The position numbers and the translations under genes are program-made. 32,204 nucleotides of DNA from Alphaproteobacteria bacterium UBA6062 (GTDB taxonomy: Bacteria > Pseudomonadota > Alphaproteobacteria > Sneathiellales > Sneathiellaceae): contig DIYE01000114.1 in the NCBI GenBank assembly GCA_002428885.1, positions 1 through 32,204 on the forward strand, given 5' to 3'. Below the pieces are notes generated by a model. It did no database searches. It saw only the letters and a list, made by a program, of their open reading frames with translations, and had not been told where the DNA came from. The number at the start of each line of letters is the position of its first letter. Position 1 is the stretch's first letter. Below, piece by piece: positions 7,907-15,492 of the stretch.

Positions 7907-8917
7907 ATGTCCGCTCAGAATAAACAATTTAAACTTGCCGCCCGCCCGGTCGGTGTCCCGAAAGATAGTGACTGGGAATTTACCAATGCTGCCATTCCAG
8001 CTGCCGGAGAGGGAGAGGTTCTCGTCCGGGTTCACTATGTGTCACTGGACCCTGCCATGCGGGGCTGGATGAATGATGCCAAATCCTACATTCCTCCGGT
8101 CGGACTGGGTGAGGTCATGCGAGCCGGTACCGTCGGCGAGGTGATTGAAAGTAATAATCCGGCCTTTTCGGTCGGTGATCACGTGACCGGATATCACGGC
8201 GTCCAACAATATGGGGTATCTGACGGAAAAGATCTGGTGAAAGTTGATCCGTCCCTGGCACCGCTTGAAAGCTACCTTGGCGGTCTTGGCATGCCTGGCC
8301 TGACGGCTTATTTCGGCCTGACGGATGTTGGCGCTGTTAAAGAAGGCGATACAGTCCTGGTATCAGGGGCAGCCGGTGCTGTTGGATCTTTAGTCGGCCA
8401 AATTGCCAAAATCAAAGGCGCCCGCGCTGTCGGGATTGCCGGCGGTCCAGACAAATGCCGTTATGTGGTCGAAGAACTGGGTTTTGACGCCTGTGTCGAC
8501 TACAAAGCAGATAGTTTCTTGAACGATTTGAAAGAGCCGCTTAAATCCGGTGTGGACGTCTATTTCGACAATGTCGGCGGAGACATCCTGGATATCGCGC
8601 TGGCCCGTCTTAATCGCCATGCCCGCGTTGTGATCTGCGGTGCCATTTCACAATATAACAATACGACCCCGGTTCAGGGACCTGTAAACTATCTCAGTCT
8701 TCTCGTTCAACATGCCCGGATGGAAGGCTTTGTGGTGTTTGATTATGTCAAACAATATGGAGAAGGTGTACAGCAACTGGCAACCTGGTACAGTCAGGGA
8801 CAGCTCAAATTCAAGGAGCATGTGGATACAGGGATTGAAAATTTCCCGTCTACGTTCCTGAAGCTTTTCTCCGGGGAGAATTTCGGAAAGTTGGTCCTGA
8901 AAGTGATTGAGGACTGA
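7907..8917 (+). CDS. NADP-dependent oxidoreductase, zinc-free MDR family
   Basis: A 336-residue medium-chain reductase of the leukotriene-B4-dehydrogenase/curcumin reductase (YncB) type. Hallmarks are SLDPAMRGW near residue 50, GLGMPGLTAYFGL before the cofactor domain, and the Rossmann motif VSGAAGAVGS. No structural or catalytic zinc ligands are seen. Such enzymes reduce the double bond of alpha,beta-unsaturated ketones and aldehydes with NADPH. The ATG at 7907 (MSAQNKQFK), preceded by ACGGGGAA, gives the normal family length; the frame is open upstream to a TTG at 7847, but those 20 residues overlap a palindrome and look non-coding. Confidence 0.92.
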   Translation: MSAQNKQFKLAARPVGVPKDSDWEFTNAAIPAAGEGEVLVRVHYVSLDPAMRGWMNDAKSYIPPVGLGEVMRAGTVGEVIESNNPAFSVGDHVTGYHGVQQYGVSDGKDLVKVDPSLAPLESYLGGLGMPGLTAYFGLTDVGAVKEGDTVLVSGAAGAVGSLVGQIAKIKGARAVGIAGGPDKCRYVVEELGFDACVDYKADSFLNDLKEPLKSGVDVYFDNVGGDILDIALARLNRHARVVICGAISQYNNTTPVQGPVNYLSLLVQHARMEGFVVFDYVKQYGEGVQQLATWYSQGQLKFKEHVDTGIENFPSTFLKLFSGENFGKLVLKVIED

Positions 8918-8946
8918 GCTTAGCTTCCATCCTCATGAATCTCCTT

Positions 8947-8990
8947 TAGCCTGCGAGACAGCTATGCTATGTCACGCAGGCTATTTTATT
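8947..8990 (+). terminator. rho-independent terminator after the oxidoreductase
   Basis: Stem TAGCCTGCG (8947-8955) pairs with CGCAGGCTA (8975-8983); one A-A mismatch, then GACA/TGTC extends the stem. It is followed by TTTTATTT. It separates the oxidoreductase from prfC. Confidence 0.85.
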
Positions 8991-9031
8991 TGAGGGCCTG
9001 AGGGGTTTTCTTCCCCAGCCCGGGAAAGATC

Positions 9032-10621
9032 ATGAGTTTGCTTGAAGAGCGGGTCGCCAACCGGCGCACCTTTGCCATTATCGCCCACCCAGATGCGGGT
9101 AAAACGACACTGACGGAAAAACTGCTGTTGTTCGGAGGTGCCATCCAGATGGCCGGCGCGGTTAAAACACGCGGTGAGCAGCGCCGGGCTCGTTCTGACT
9201 GGATGAAAGTGGAGCGGGAGAGAGGTATTTCCGTCGCCTCTTCCGTCATGACGTTCGATTATGAAGGCAAAACCTTCAATCTGCTTGATACGCCAGGCCA
9301 CGAAGACTTCAGTGAGGATACGTACCGGACACTGACCGCCGTGGACAGTGCCGTGATGGTCCTGGACGGGGCGAAAGGTATCGAAAGCCAGACCCGGAAA
9401 CTGTTTGAGGTATGCCGTCTTAGGGATATGCCGATTGCCACTTTCATCAACAAATTTGACCGTGAAGCGCTGGATCCTTTCGAGCTTATCGATGATATCG
9501 AACAGACCCTGGCGCTGGATGTGGTTCCTGCAAGCTGGCCTATCGGCATGGGCCGGAATTTTCTGGGCTGTTATGATCTGTTTCGGGATCGTCTGGTCCT
9601 GGTCAGCAAAGATAAGGACAATCATCTGGATGAAGGTATTGTCTGTAACGGTGTTGATGATCCGAAAATCGATGAACATCTGCCTGCAGACTATGTTGAA
9701 AAACTCCGTGAAGATGTTGAGATGATCCGGGAGTTGTGTCCGAAATTTGATCAGCAGGCGTTTCTGGACGGGACCATGACGCCGGTTTATTTTGGCAGTG
9801 CCATCAATAACTTTGGTGTTGAAACCTTGCTGGATGGCCTTACCCATATGGCACCGTCTCCAGGTTCTGCATCTTCTGCTGCACGAGAGATTGAACCGAC
9901 CGAGACAAAAGTCAGCGGTTTCATCTTCAAGATCCAGGCGAATATGGATCCTAAGCATCGGGACCGGATTGCGTTTATGCGGCTGGTCTCCGGACATTTT
10001 AAGCGGGGGGCCAAGCTGAAGCATATCCGTTCTGCTAAAACCCTGGCTATTCATAATCCGGTTTTGTTTCTGGCTCAGGACCGGGAATTGGCGGAAGAAG
10101 CCTGGCCCGGCGATATTATTGGTATTCCGAACCATGGTAATTTGCGTATCGGTGATGCGCTGACGGAAGGGGAGGATATTAAATTTACGGGTATTCCAAG
10201 CTTTGCGCCGGAGTTGCTGCAAAAAGTGCGTCCTGTTGATCCTATGCGGGCCAAACATCTGGGGCGCGCCTTGATCCAGATTGCCGAAGAAGGTGCTGCC
10301 CGGGCTTTCAAGACCCGGATGGGATCGGACTGGGTGGTTGGTGTCGTCGGCGGATTGCAGTTTGAAGTGCTGGCGGATCGTATCCGGACCGAATATGATA
10401 TTCCCGTGAATTTCGAACAAACCGAGCTTTATACGGCCCGCTGGGTCGAACATCCGGATCACAATATTCTCAAGAAGTTCCTGGATGCCAATCAGGCATC
10501 TCTTGCCGAAGATCATGACGATGCGCCGGTTTTCCTGGCCCGTAATGCCTGGCATCTGGAGCGCGCCGAGAAGGACTGGCCGGATATCAAATTCCAGAAA
10601 ACAAAAGAACAACTGACCTGA
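9032..10621 (+). CDS. prfC: peptide chain release factor 3
   Basis: RF3 is a translational GTPase that removes RF1/RF2 from the ribosome after termination. The 529 residues match the usual length. G motifs are clear: G1 AHPDAGKTT (about residues 19-27), G3 DTPGHEDFSEDTYRTL, and G4 NKFDRE. The N terminus SLLEERVANRRTFAIIAHPDAGKTTLTEKLLL class is characteristic of RF3 rather than EF-G. ATG at 9032 has GGGAAAG upstream. It is followed after 17 bases by yajQ, so the two probably share a transcript. Nothing unusual is seen. Confidence 0.98.
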   Translation: MSLLEERVANRRTFAIIAHPDAGKTTLTEKLLLFGGAIQMAGAVKTRGEQRRARSDWMKVERERGISVASSVMTFDYEGKTFNLLDTPGHEDFSEDTYRTLTAVDSAVMVLDGAKGIESQTRKLFEVCRLRDMPIATFINKFDREALDPFELIDDIEQTLALDVVPASWPIGMGRNFLGCYDLFRDRLVLVSKDKDNHLDEGIVCNGVDDPKIDEHLPADYVEKLREDVEMIRELCPKFDQQAFLDGTMTPVYFGSAINNFGVETLLDGLTHMAPSPGSASSAAREIEPTETKVSGFIFKIQANMDPKHRDRIAFMRLVSGHFKRGAKLKHIRSAKTLAIHNPVLFLAQDRELAEEAWPGDIIGIPNHGNLRIGDALTEGEDIKFTGIPSFAPELLQKVRPVDPMRAKHLGRALIQIAEEGAARAFKTRMGSDWVVGVVGGLQFEVLADRIRTEYDIPVNFEQTELYTARWVEHPDHNILKKFLDANQASLAEDHDDAPVFLARNAWHLERAEKDWPDIKFQKTKEQLT

Positions 10622-10638
10622 TTGTTGAGGAGGATGTT

Positions 10639-11124
10639 ATGCCGTCATTTGATATTGTGTCTAAAACAGACCTGAATGAAGTGGAAAATGCGCTCAATAA
10701 TGTGCGCCGCGAAATTGAAACCCGGTATGATTTCAAAGGCAGCAACTGTTCAATCGAGCAGACGGAAAGTGTCCTGACCATTCACGCCGATGATGATCTT
10801 AAATTAAAGCAGATGCATGAGTTGCTGCAGGGACATCTGACACGCCGGAAGGTGGATGCTGGTGTTCTGGACTATAAAAATCCGGAACGAGCTGCCGGGC
10901 AGAGCGTCCGCCAGCAGGTTGTTATCCGCGAGGGGATCGACAAGGAGTTGGCGAAGAAGCTCGTAAAGCAGATCAAGGGATCAAAAATCAAGGTGCAGGT
11001 CGCTATCCAGGGCGATGAACTTCGGGTGACAGGCAAGAAACGGGACGACTTGCAGGCGGTGATTTCCTTCTGCAAAGACCTCGACGTGGATATGCCGCTG
11101 CAATATGTGAATTTCCGGGACTGA
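10639..11124 (+). CDS. yajQ: YajQ family nucleotide-binding protein
   Basis: A 161-residue UPF0234/YajQ protein, complete at normal length. It starts MPSFDIVSKTDLNEVENALNN, with the RYDFKGSNCSIEQ segment and the family C terminus DDLQAVISFCKDLDVDMPLQYVNFRD. YajQ-type proteins bind nucleic acids or cyclic di-GMP; in Xanthomonas a homologue is a c-di-GMP effector, but the role is not fixed in most bacteria. GAGGAGG sits upstream of the ATG. It lies directly downstream of prfC and converges on the MBL-fold gene with 23 bases between the two stop codons; I see no strong hairpin there. Confidence 0.95.
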   Translation: MPSFDIVSKTDLNEVENALNNVRREIETRYDFKGSNCSIEQTESVLTIHADDDLKLKQMHELLQGHLTRRKVDAGVLDYKNPERAAGQSVRQQVVIREGIDKELAKKLVKQIKGSKIKVQVAIQGDELRVTGKKRDDLQAVISFCKDLDVDMPLQYVNFRD

Positions 11125-11147
11125 CAGGCGCCCCGGATTTTCTGAGG

Positions 11148-12047
11148 TCAAGTCATGCGGTAGGTGGACGTCACTTCTACCTGCCCATCTGCCGTTGCGA
11201 CTTCTCCCTTGTCCACAAGCATAATGATATGGGAATAAACAGATCTAGCCGCAGCAGGGTGAAGATGTTCCGGCACGTCCGCATACATTTTCCGGACCAT
11301 GGATGATATATCCATAGGGCCGTCTCGGAGGCAGGCGCGGATCTGATCCATCCGTTCATGACGATGAGCGATTAAACCTTCAACAAAAGGGTGCGGATCC
11401 TCAATGGCCGGGCCATGCGTTGGCCAGTAAATCTTGTGATCATAATCCAGCAGTTTTTCCAGACTGGCCATATAGTCTGTCATGTCTCCGTCGGGAGGCG
11501 AGACAATGGACGTTGACCAGCCCATGACGTGATCCCCCGAAAACAAGGTTTTTTCCTCGACCAGCTCAAAGCAGATATGGTTGGATAAGTGCCCCGGGGT
11601 GTATAGGGCCTTCACCGTCCAGCCATCGCCGTTGATGATATCGCCGTCCCGAATTTCCACATCCGGAACAAAATCCATATCACCGCCCTCCGATGTTGTT
11701 ATCCCGGGTTTGCCGCTGCCGTGTGGGCCATAACCATAGGTTTGTGCGCCACATCTTTCCTTAAGAAGCGCTGTGGCCGGGGAGTGGTCGTTATGGGTAT
11801 GGGTAATCAGGATATGGGTGATGGTTTCGCCCGCGGTGGCTTTCAGGATGGCTTCCACATGCTTGTCGTCAAGCGGACCAGGATCAATCACCGCAACAGT
11901 GCCGCGGCCGACGATATAAGTGCCGGTACCGTGTAGGGTAAAAGCACTCGGATTTTCCGCAATAACGCGCCGGATCAACGGGCTGAGGTCACTTGCCACA
12001 CCATAGTCAAAGTCCAGCTCTTTTTTGAAGGGGATAGAAACGGCCAT
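11148..12047 (-). CDS. MBL-fold metallo-hydrolase (LACTB2-like)
   Basis: A 299-residue metallo-beta-lactamase-fold hydrolase. The metal motif HTHNDH is at about residues 83-88, followed by further ligands in LFSGDHVMGW and the His of WPTHGPAIEDP. The N-terminal LSPLIRRVIAENPSAFTLHGTGTYIVG and the C-terminal helical region resemble the LACTB2-like group with its winged-helix tail; these are hydrolases acting on thioesters, RNA or small esters, so the substrate is open. I favour the ATG at 12047 (MAVSIPFKKEL), with CAGGGA just upstream; an ATG at 12086 adds 13 residues but has no ribosome site. It is divergent from the liv operon across a long AT-rich region. Confidence 0.9.
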   Translation of the reverse strand: MAVSIPFKKELDFDYGVASDLSPLIRRVIAENPSAFTLHGTGTYIVGRGTVAVIDPGPLDDKHVEAILKATAGETITHILITHTHNDHSPATALLKERCGAQTYGYGPHGSGKPGITTSEGGDMDFVPDVEIRDGDIINGDGWTVKALYTPGHLSNHICFELVEEKTLFSGDHVMGWSTSIVSPPDGDMTDYMASLEKLLDYDHKIYWPTHGPAIEDPHPFVEGLIAHRHERMDQIRACLRDGPMDISSMVRKMYADVPEHLHPAAARSVYSHIIMLVDKGEVATADGQVEVTSTYRMT

Positions 12048-12240
12048 AAGTCCCTGCTTTCTGTTGTTTTTGCCGAGTGTAACCATTTCATATGACGCTG
12101 CAATAACGGAAAAGGGTATGTTGGTGATTATAATAAGGTGCCTATCTAACTGATTCCCTTACGTCAGCCATTTTGAGTAGAATTTTATTTTCACTAAGCA
12201 CTTTATTGGAGAGTTTGCTGATTTTTCATGCATAATATCG

Positions 12241-12259
12241 AATAATAATACGGATTATC
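12241..12259. promoter_or_regulatory. Fur-box-like sequence
   Basis: AATAATAATACGGATTATC aligns with the classical 19-bp Fur box GATAATGATAATCATTATC at 14 of 19 positions by my hand count. The right half (ATTATC) is perfect and the centre is poor. The surroundings are AT-rich, so a chance match is quite possible, and no iron gene is adjacent. Confidence 0.2.
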
Positions 12260-12317
12260 ATTTGTATTGATTGTCTTACATTTTTAATTTGACCAGAGAA
12301 GAGAGACAGGAGTTGTG

Positions 12318-12344
12318 ATGGATACCATTGTATTCTCTCTCTAA
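12318..12344 (+). CDS. 8-codon ORF with strong ribosome site (leader or remnant)
   Basis: AGGAG at 12308-12312, a 5-base gap, then ATG and the peptide MDTIVFSL before TAA. A 7-base AGAGAGA segment (12300-12306) can pair with TCTCTCT across the ORF, enclosing the ribosome site. It might be a leader peptide or the stub of a lost gene. It lies 386 bases upstream of livH. Confidence 0.2.
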   Translation: MDTIVFSL

Positions 12345-12584
12345 AAATTACCGTGTAGGTAAAAATCAGATTTTCAACATTTAGAAAAAAATAAATATAG
12401 GGCCGATTTAGGAGATATAAATCTACAGTGCGTTAAGTATAGTTTTTTAAATTTTATAAAAAGTGACATTTTTTTAAAAAAAAGAAATATGTCAAATATT
12501 TATTTATTTAGTATTAGAAACAAAATACTTAAGTTCTAAAGAAAAATTCACTCATAAATGTAATTATGTTGCGCCTGCGAACAA

Positions 12585-12601
12585 AATTTACACTGTAAAT
12601 T
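12585..12601. promoter_or_regulatory. perfect 17-bp palindrome, candidate operator of the liv operon
   Basis: AATTTACA-C-TGTAAATT: 8-bp arms around one base. It ends 13 bases before the -35 of the predicted liv promoter, a position suited to an activator or repressor dimer. I do not recognise the cognate regulator. Confidence 0.5.
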
Positions 12602-12614
12602 ACTGCTCGTTCTG

Positions 12615-12644
12615 TTGACGCTTAAATAAAAGCTTGCCTATACT
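12615..12644 (+). promoter_or_regulatory. livH: sigma-70 type promoter for the liv operon
   Basis: TTGACG at 12615-12620 and TATACT at 12639-12644, spaced 18 bases, 11 of 12 consensus-like positions being good or near. Transcription would begin near 12651, about 80 bases before the preferred livH start. It overlaps an alternative TTG start at 12634, making that start unusable from this promoter. Confidence 0.55.
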
Positions 12645-12729
12645 TTTTTATCTCGCTGCATCTGTCCGAATGTTAATGCAGCGAAATCAAATAGATAAAA
12701 AGAATATCGGACAACATTGGGAGGCCGTT

Positions 12730-13623
12730 CTGTTTGAGTTTTTGCAGTTGGTCATCGGCGGCGTGTCAATCGGATGCATTTACGCTCTGGTCGCGCTTGG
12801 CTTCGTATTGATCTATAAAGCGACGGAAGTCGTCAACTTTGCCCAGGGCGATCTTATGATGCTCGGGGCATTTCTCGCCTACACATTCATTTCGATCCTT
12901 GGCTGGAACTACTGGCTTGGGGCGTCCGCAGCGATTGTCGGAATGTTTATTATCGGAAATCTTGTGGACAGGACGGTTTTGAGACCTGTTCTGGGGCAGC
13001 CGCAATTTTCGATCGTGATGGTCACCATCGGGTTTGGATATATCGCGCGCAGTGTGGCCGGTATGATGCCGGGATGGGGAACCGAGACTTATGCCATTTC
13101 AACACCTTTTTCCAGTGAGGGCATGCGCCTGGTTCCGGAAGAGGTCGGGTCTCTGGTGATTGCCCAGACGGATCTGTCGGTGATTATCGCAACGATCCTG
13201 CTCTGCGGTGTCTTATATGCCTTCTTTACTTATACCCGCCTGGGGGTTGCCATGCAGGCTTCCTCCCAAAACCAGCTGGCATCCTACTATATGGGCATTC
13301 CGGTGAAGACCGTTTTCTCCATGATCTGGGGCATCAGTGCAGCCGTGGCTGCCGCAGCCGGGATCCTGCTGGCGCCGACCACCCTGATCGATACTAATAT
13401 GGGATTTCTTGGTTTGAAGGCTTTTCCGGCCGCTGTGCTGGGTGGTTTTGGTTCCATCCCCGGGGCTGTTGTCGGCGGTATCATTATCGGTGTGATCGAA
13501 ACCCTCGCCGGTTTCTATCTCCCGCCTGGCTTCAAGAATGTGGCGGCTTATGTTGTGCTGCTGGTTGTCCTGGTGGTGCGCCCGCAAGGCCTGTTCGGTG
13601 AAAAGACCGGGAAGAGGGTGTAA
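12730..13623 (+). CDS. livH: branched-chain-type ABC transporter permease LivH, probable CTG start
   Basis: Inner-membrane permease of a LivHMGF-type importer, 297 residues from the preferred start. The N-terminal GGVSIGCIYALVALGFVLIYKATEVVNFAQGDLMMLGAF is the diagnostic LivH opening, and about eight hydrophobic helices follow; the C terminus ends in VVLLVVLVVRPQGLFG as usual. I place the start at CTG 12730 because GGGAGG (12719-12724) lies 5 bases upstream and the length then matches the family. Longer versions from TTG 12634 or ATG 12670/12676 add 18-32 residues that look non-coding and, for 12634, sit inside the promoter. It heads a six-gene operon. Branched-chain amino acid specificity is not assured in this family. 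Confidence 0.93.
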   Translation: MFEFLQLVIGGVSIGCIYALVALGFVLIYKATEVVNFAQGDLMMLGAFLAYTFISILGWNYWLGASAAIVGMFIIGNLVDRTVLRPVLGQPQFSIVMVTIGFGYIARSVAGMMPGWGTETYAISTPFSSEGMRLVPEEVGSLVIAQTDLSVIIATILLCGVLYAFFTYTRLGVAMQASSQNQLASYYMGIPVKTVFSMIWGISAAVAAAAGILLAPTTLIDTNMGFLGLKAFPAAVLGGFGSIPGAVVGGIIIGVIETLAGFYLPPGFKNVAAYVVLLVVLVVRPQGLFGEKTGKRV

Positions 13624-13625
13624 TC

Positions 13626-14735
13626 ATGCGTTTTCTTTTCAAAACGGAATATGAACAGGATATCCGGATCGCTAAACATTCAGGTTATGCCTGGTCTTAT
13701 GGTGCTCTGCTTCTGGCTGTTCTTGCAGCTCCCTATATCCTGGATGAATATTATATCGGCCAGATGACCCAGCTCTATATTGTCGCGATTGCCGGTGTCG
13801 GCCTGATGCTGCTGTCAGGCTATACGGGGTTGATCAGTCTGGGACATGCGGCTTTCTTCGGGATTGGTGCCTATACGGAAGCGGTTCTGACCGGAAATGG
13901 ACTGTCGCTCCCCTTTATGGAAGAGCCGATTGTTTTCTCTTTCTTCCTGTCCTTCCCGTTGGCGGGAATTCTGGCGGCAATTGCCGGTGTGGCCATTGGT
14001 ATTCCGGCGCTCAGGCTGACAGGCATCTATCTTGCAATGGCGACCTTTGCCTTCGCCATTATTATTGAGGAAGTCTTTTCCCGCTGGGAAAGCGTCACCA
14101 ACGGATATACAGGCCTTCTGGTGGAATCAATCGAATTCGGTGACATGGAACTGACGGACGGCATGCCTTTCTACTTCCTGTGTCTTGGGGTGTTGATTGC
14201 GGTTATCCTGTTTTCCATCAACCTGCTGCGGTCGCCTACAGGACGGGCGATGATGGCGGTGCGGGATTCCGAAATTTCCGCCCAGAGCATGGGGGTCAAT
14301 CTTGCTCGAACCAAAACCACCGCTTTTGGTCTGAGTGCGGGCATTACCGGCCTTGCCGGCGCATTATTTGCTCATAAACTTGGCTTCCTGTCTCCGGAAA
14401 GCTTTACGGTTCTGCAGTCCCTTGAACTGCTGGTTCTGGTTGTTGTCGGTGGTATTGGTTCTTTGCATGGTGCGGTGTTCGGCGCCATGTTTGTCCTGGC
14501 GCTTCCGCAGGCTTTGGCCATCATGAAGGATTATCTGCCGCATGTGATAGCCGAACAACCGGGGTTTGAACCGCTGATTTTCGGTTTAATCCTTGTCTTC
14601 TTTATCATTTTCGAACCGTTCGGCATTTATGGCCGCTGGCTGAAGGTAAAGCTCTATTTCCAGATGTTCCCGCTTTACAAGAAAGCCACCTTTAAGCGCC
14701 AGAAATCCTATATGAAGTCGGAGAGATTGAGATGA
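13626..14735 (+). CDS. livM: branched-chain-type ABC transporter permease LivM
   Basis: Second permease of the importer, 369 residues. The central LMLLSGYTGLISLGHAAFFGIGAYTEAVL and the GIYLAMATFAFA segment are LivM signatures; the EAA-like loop SPTGRAMMAVRDSEISAQSMGVNLARTKTTAFGLSAGITGLAGAL, which contacts the ATPases, is intact. A cytoplasmic N-terminal tail of about 25 residues and a C-terminal basic tail of about 35 residues (KKATFKRQKSYMKSERLR region) extend beyond the core. The start lies 2 bases after the livH stop, and the stop overlaps the livG start as ATGA. Confidence 0.95.
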   Translation: MRFLFKTEYEQDIRIAKHSGYAWSYGALLLAVLAAPYILDEYYIGQMTQLYIVAIAGVGLMLLSGYTGLISLGHAAFFGIGAYTEAVLTGNGLSLPFMEEPIVFSFFLSFPLAGILAAIAGVAIGIPALRLTGIYLAMATFAFAIIIEEVFSRWESVTNGYTGLLVESIEFGDMELTDGMPFYFLCLGVLIAVILFSINLLRSPTGRAMMAVRDSEISAQSMGVNLARTKTTAFGLSAGITGLAGALFAHKLGFLSPESFTVLQSLELLVLVVVGGIGSLHGAVFGAMFVLALPQALAIMKDYLPHVIAEQPGFEPLIFGLILVFFIIFEPFGIYGRWLKVKLYFQMFPLYKKATFKRQKSYMKSERLR

Positions 14736-15490
14736 CCTTGTTTGCAGCAGAAAACCTGGCCATCAATTTCGGTGGCGTCAAAGCGGTAGATGGCGTCAAT
14801 TTCCATATTGATAAGGGGGAGTGTTTTACCATTATCGGTCCTAACGGGGCGGGTAAGACAACCATCTTTAACCTGATCAGCCGGATTTATGACTCCACTG
14901 AAGGCCGGATGACATTTGACGGTCAGGATATTACGGAAACACCGTCCCATGAAATCGCCGGCCTCGGTATTGCCCGGACGTTTCAGAATATCGAACTGTT
15001 TGAGCATGCATCGGTTTTGCAGAATTTGCTGGTCGGCCGTCATTGCCACAGTCGAACCAGCCTGTTTGCCGAAGCATTATTCCTGCCCTCTGTTCGCAAG
15101 GCGGAGCTGGCACATCGGGAGAAGGTGGAGGAGGTCATTGATTTCCTGGATCTTCAGCATTATCGGGAAAGCCTGATTATGAACCTGCCTTACGGTGTTC
15201 GGAAAGTCGTGGAACTGGGGCGGGCTCTCTGTACAGAGCCGAAACTTATCTTGCTGGATGAGCCGTCATCGGGCCTCAATGTGGAAGAAACCCAGGATAT
15301 GTCTTTCTGGATCGAGGATATCAAAAAGGAATTGGGTATCACCGTCCTGATGGTTGAGCATGATATGGGGCTTGTAAATGAGGTATCGGACCGGGTTCTG
15401 GTGCTCAATTACGGTCGTATGCTGGCCCATGGCACACCTCAGGAAGTGCAGAATGATCCTGAAGTGATCAAAGCGTATCTGGGGGGCTAA
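14732..15490 (+). CDS. livG: ABC transporter ATP-binding protein LivG
   Basis: A 252-residue ATPase subunit. Walker A is GPNGAGKTT (about residues 36-44), the Q-loop lies in ARTFQNIELF, the signature region reads LPYGVRKVVELGRAL (a Liv-type variant of LSGGQ), Walker B is LILLDEPSSGLN and the switch His is in MLMVEHDMGLV-type sequence (VLMVEHDMG). It drives import through LivHM together with LivF. It begins inside the livM stop codon (ATGA), indicating translational coupling. All catalytic elements are present. Confidence 0.96.
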   Translation: MTLFAAENLAINFGGVKAVDGVNFHIDKGECFTIIGPNGAGKTTIFNLISRIYDSTEGRMTFDGQDITETPSHEIAGLGIARTFQNIELFEHASVLQNLLVGRHCHSRTSLFAEALFLPSVRKAELAHREKVEEVIDFLDLQHYRESLIMNLPYGVRKVVELGRALCTEPKLILLDEPSSGLNVEETQDMSFWIEDIKKELGITVLMVEHDMGLVNEVSDRVLVLNYGRMLAHGTPQEVQNDPEVIKAYLGG

Positions 15491-15492
15491 GG

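Larger units (their letters stand above)
12048..12614. other. long AT-rich non-coding region upstream of the liv operon
   Basis: Over 550 bases with no long ORF between the divergent MBL-fold and livH genes, strongly AT-rich from about 12120. It has A/T tracts such as those at 12377-12500, which suggest intrinsically curved DNA or a site for a nucleoid protein. It includes an imperfect AT hairpin closed by GACAT/ATGTC at 12465-12493, a Fur-box-like site, a tiny ORF with a strong ribosome site and a perfect palindrome (listed separately). Confidence 0.6.

Noticed and set aside
8981..10612. 543-codon antisense ORF opposite prfC
   Set aside because: Complete overlap with a certain gene; composition typical of an antisense shadow.
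14732..15490. LivG with a degenerate ABC signature
   Set aside because: LPYGVRK departs from LSGGQ, but Liv-type G subunits commonly have a variant here, and all other motifs are intact.
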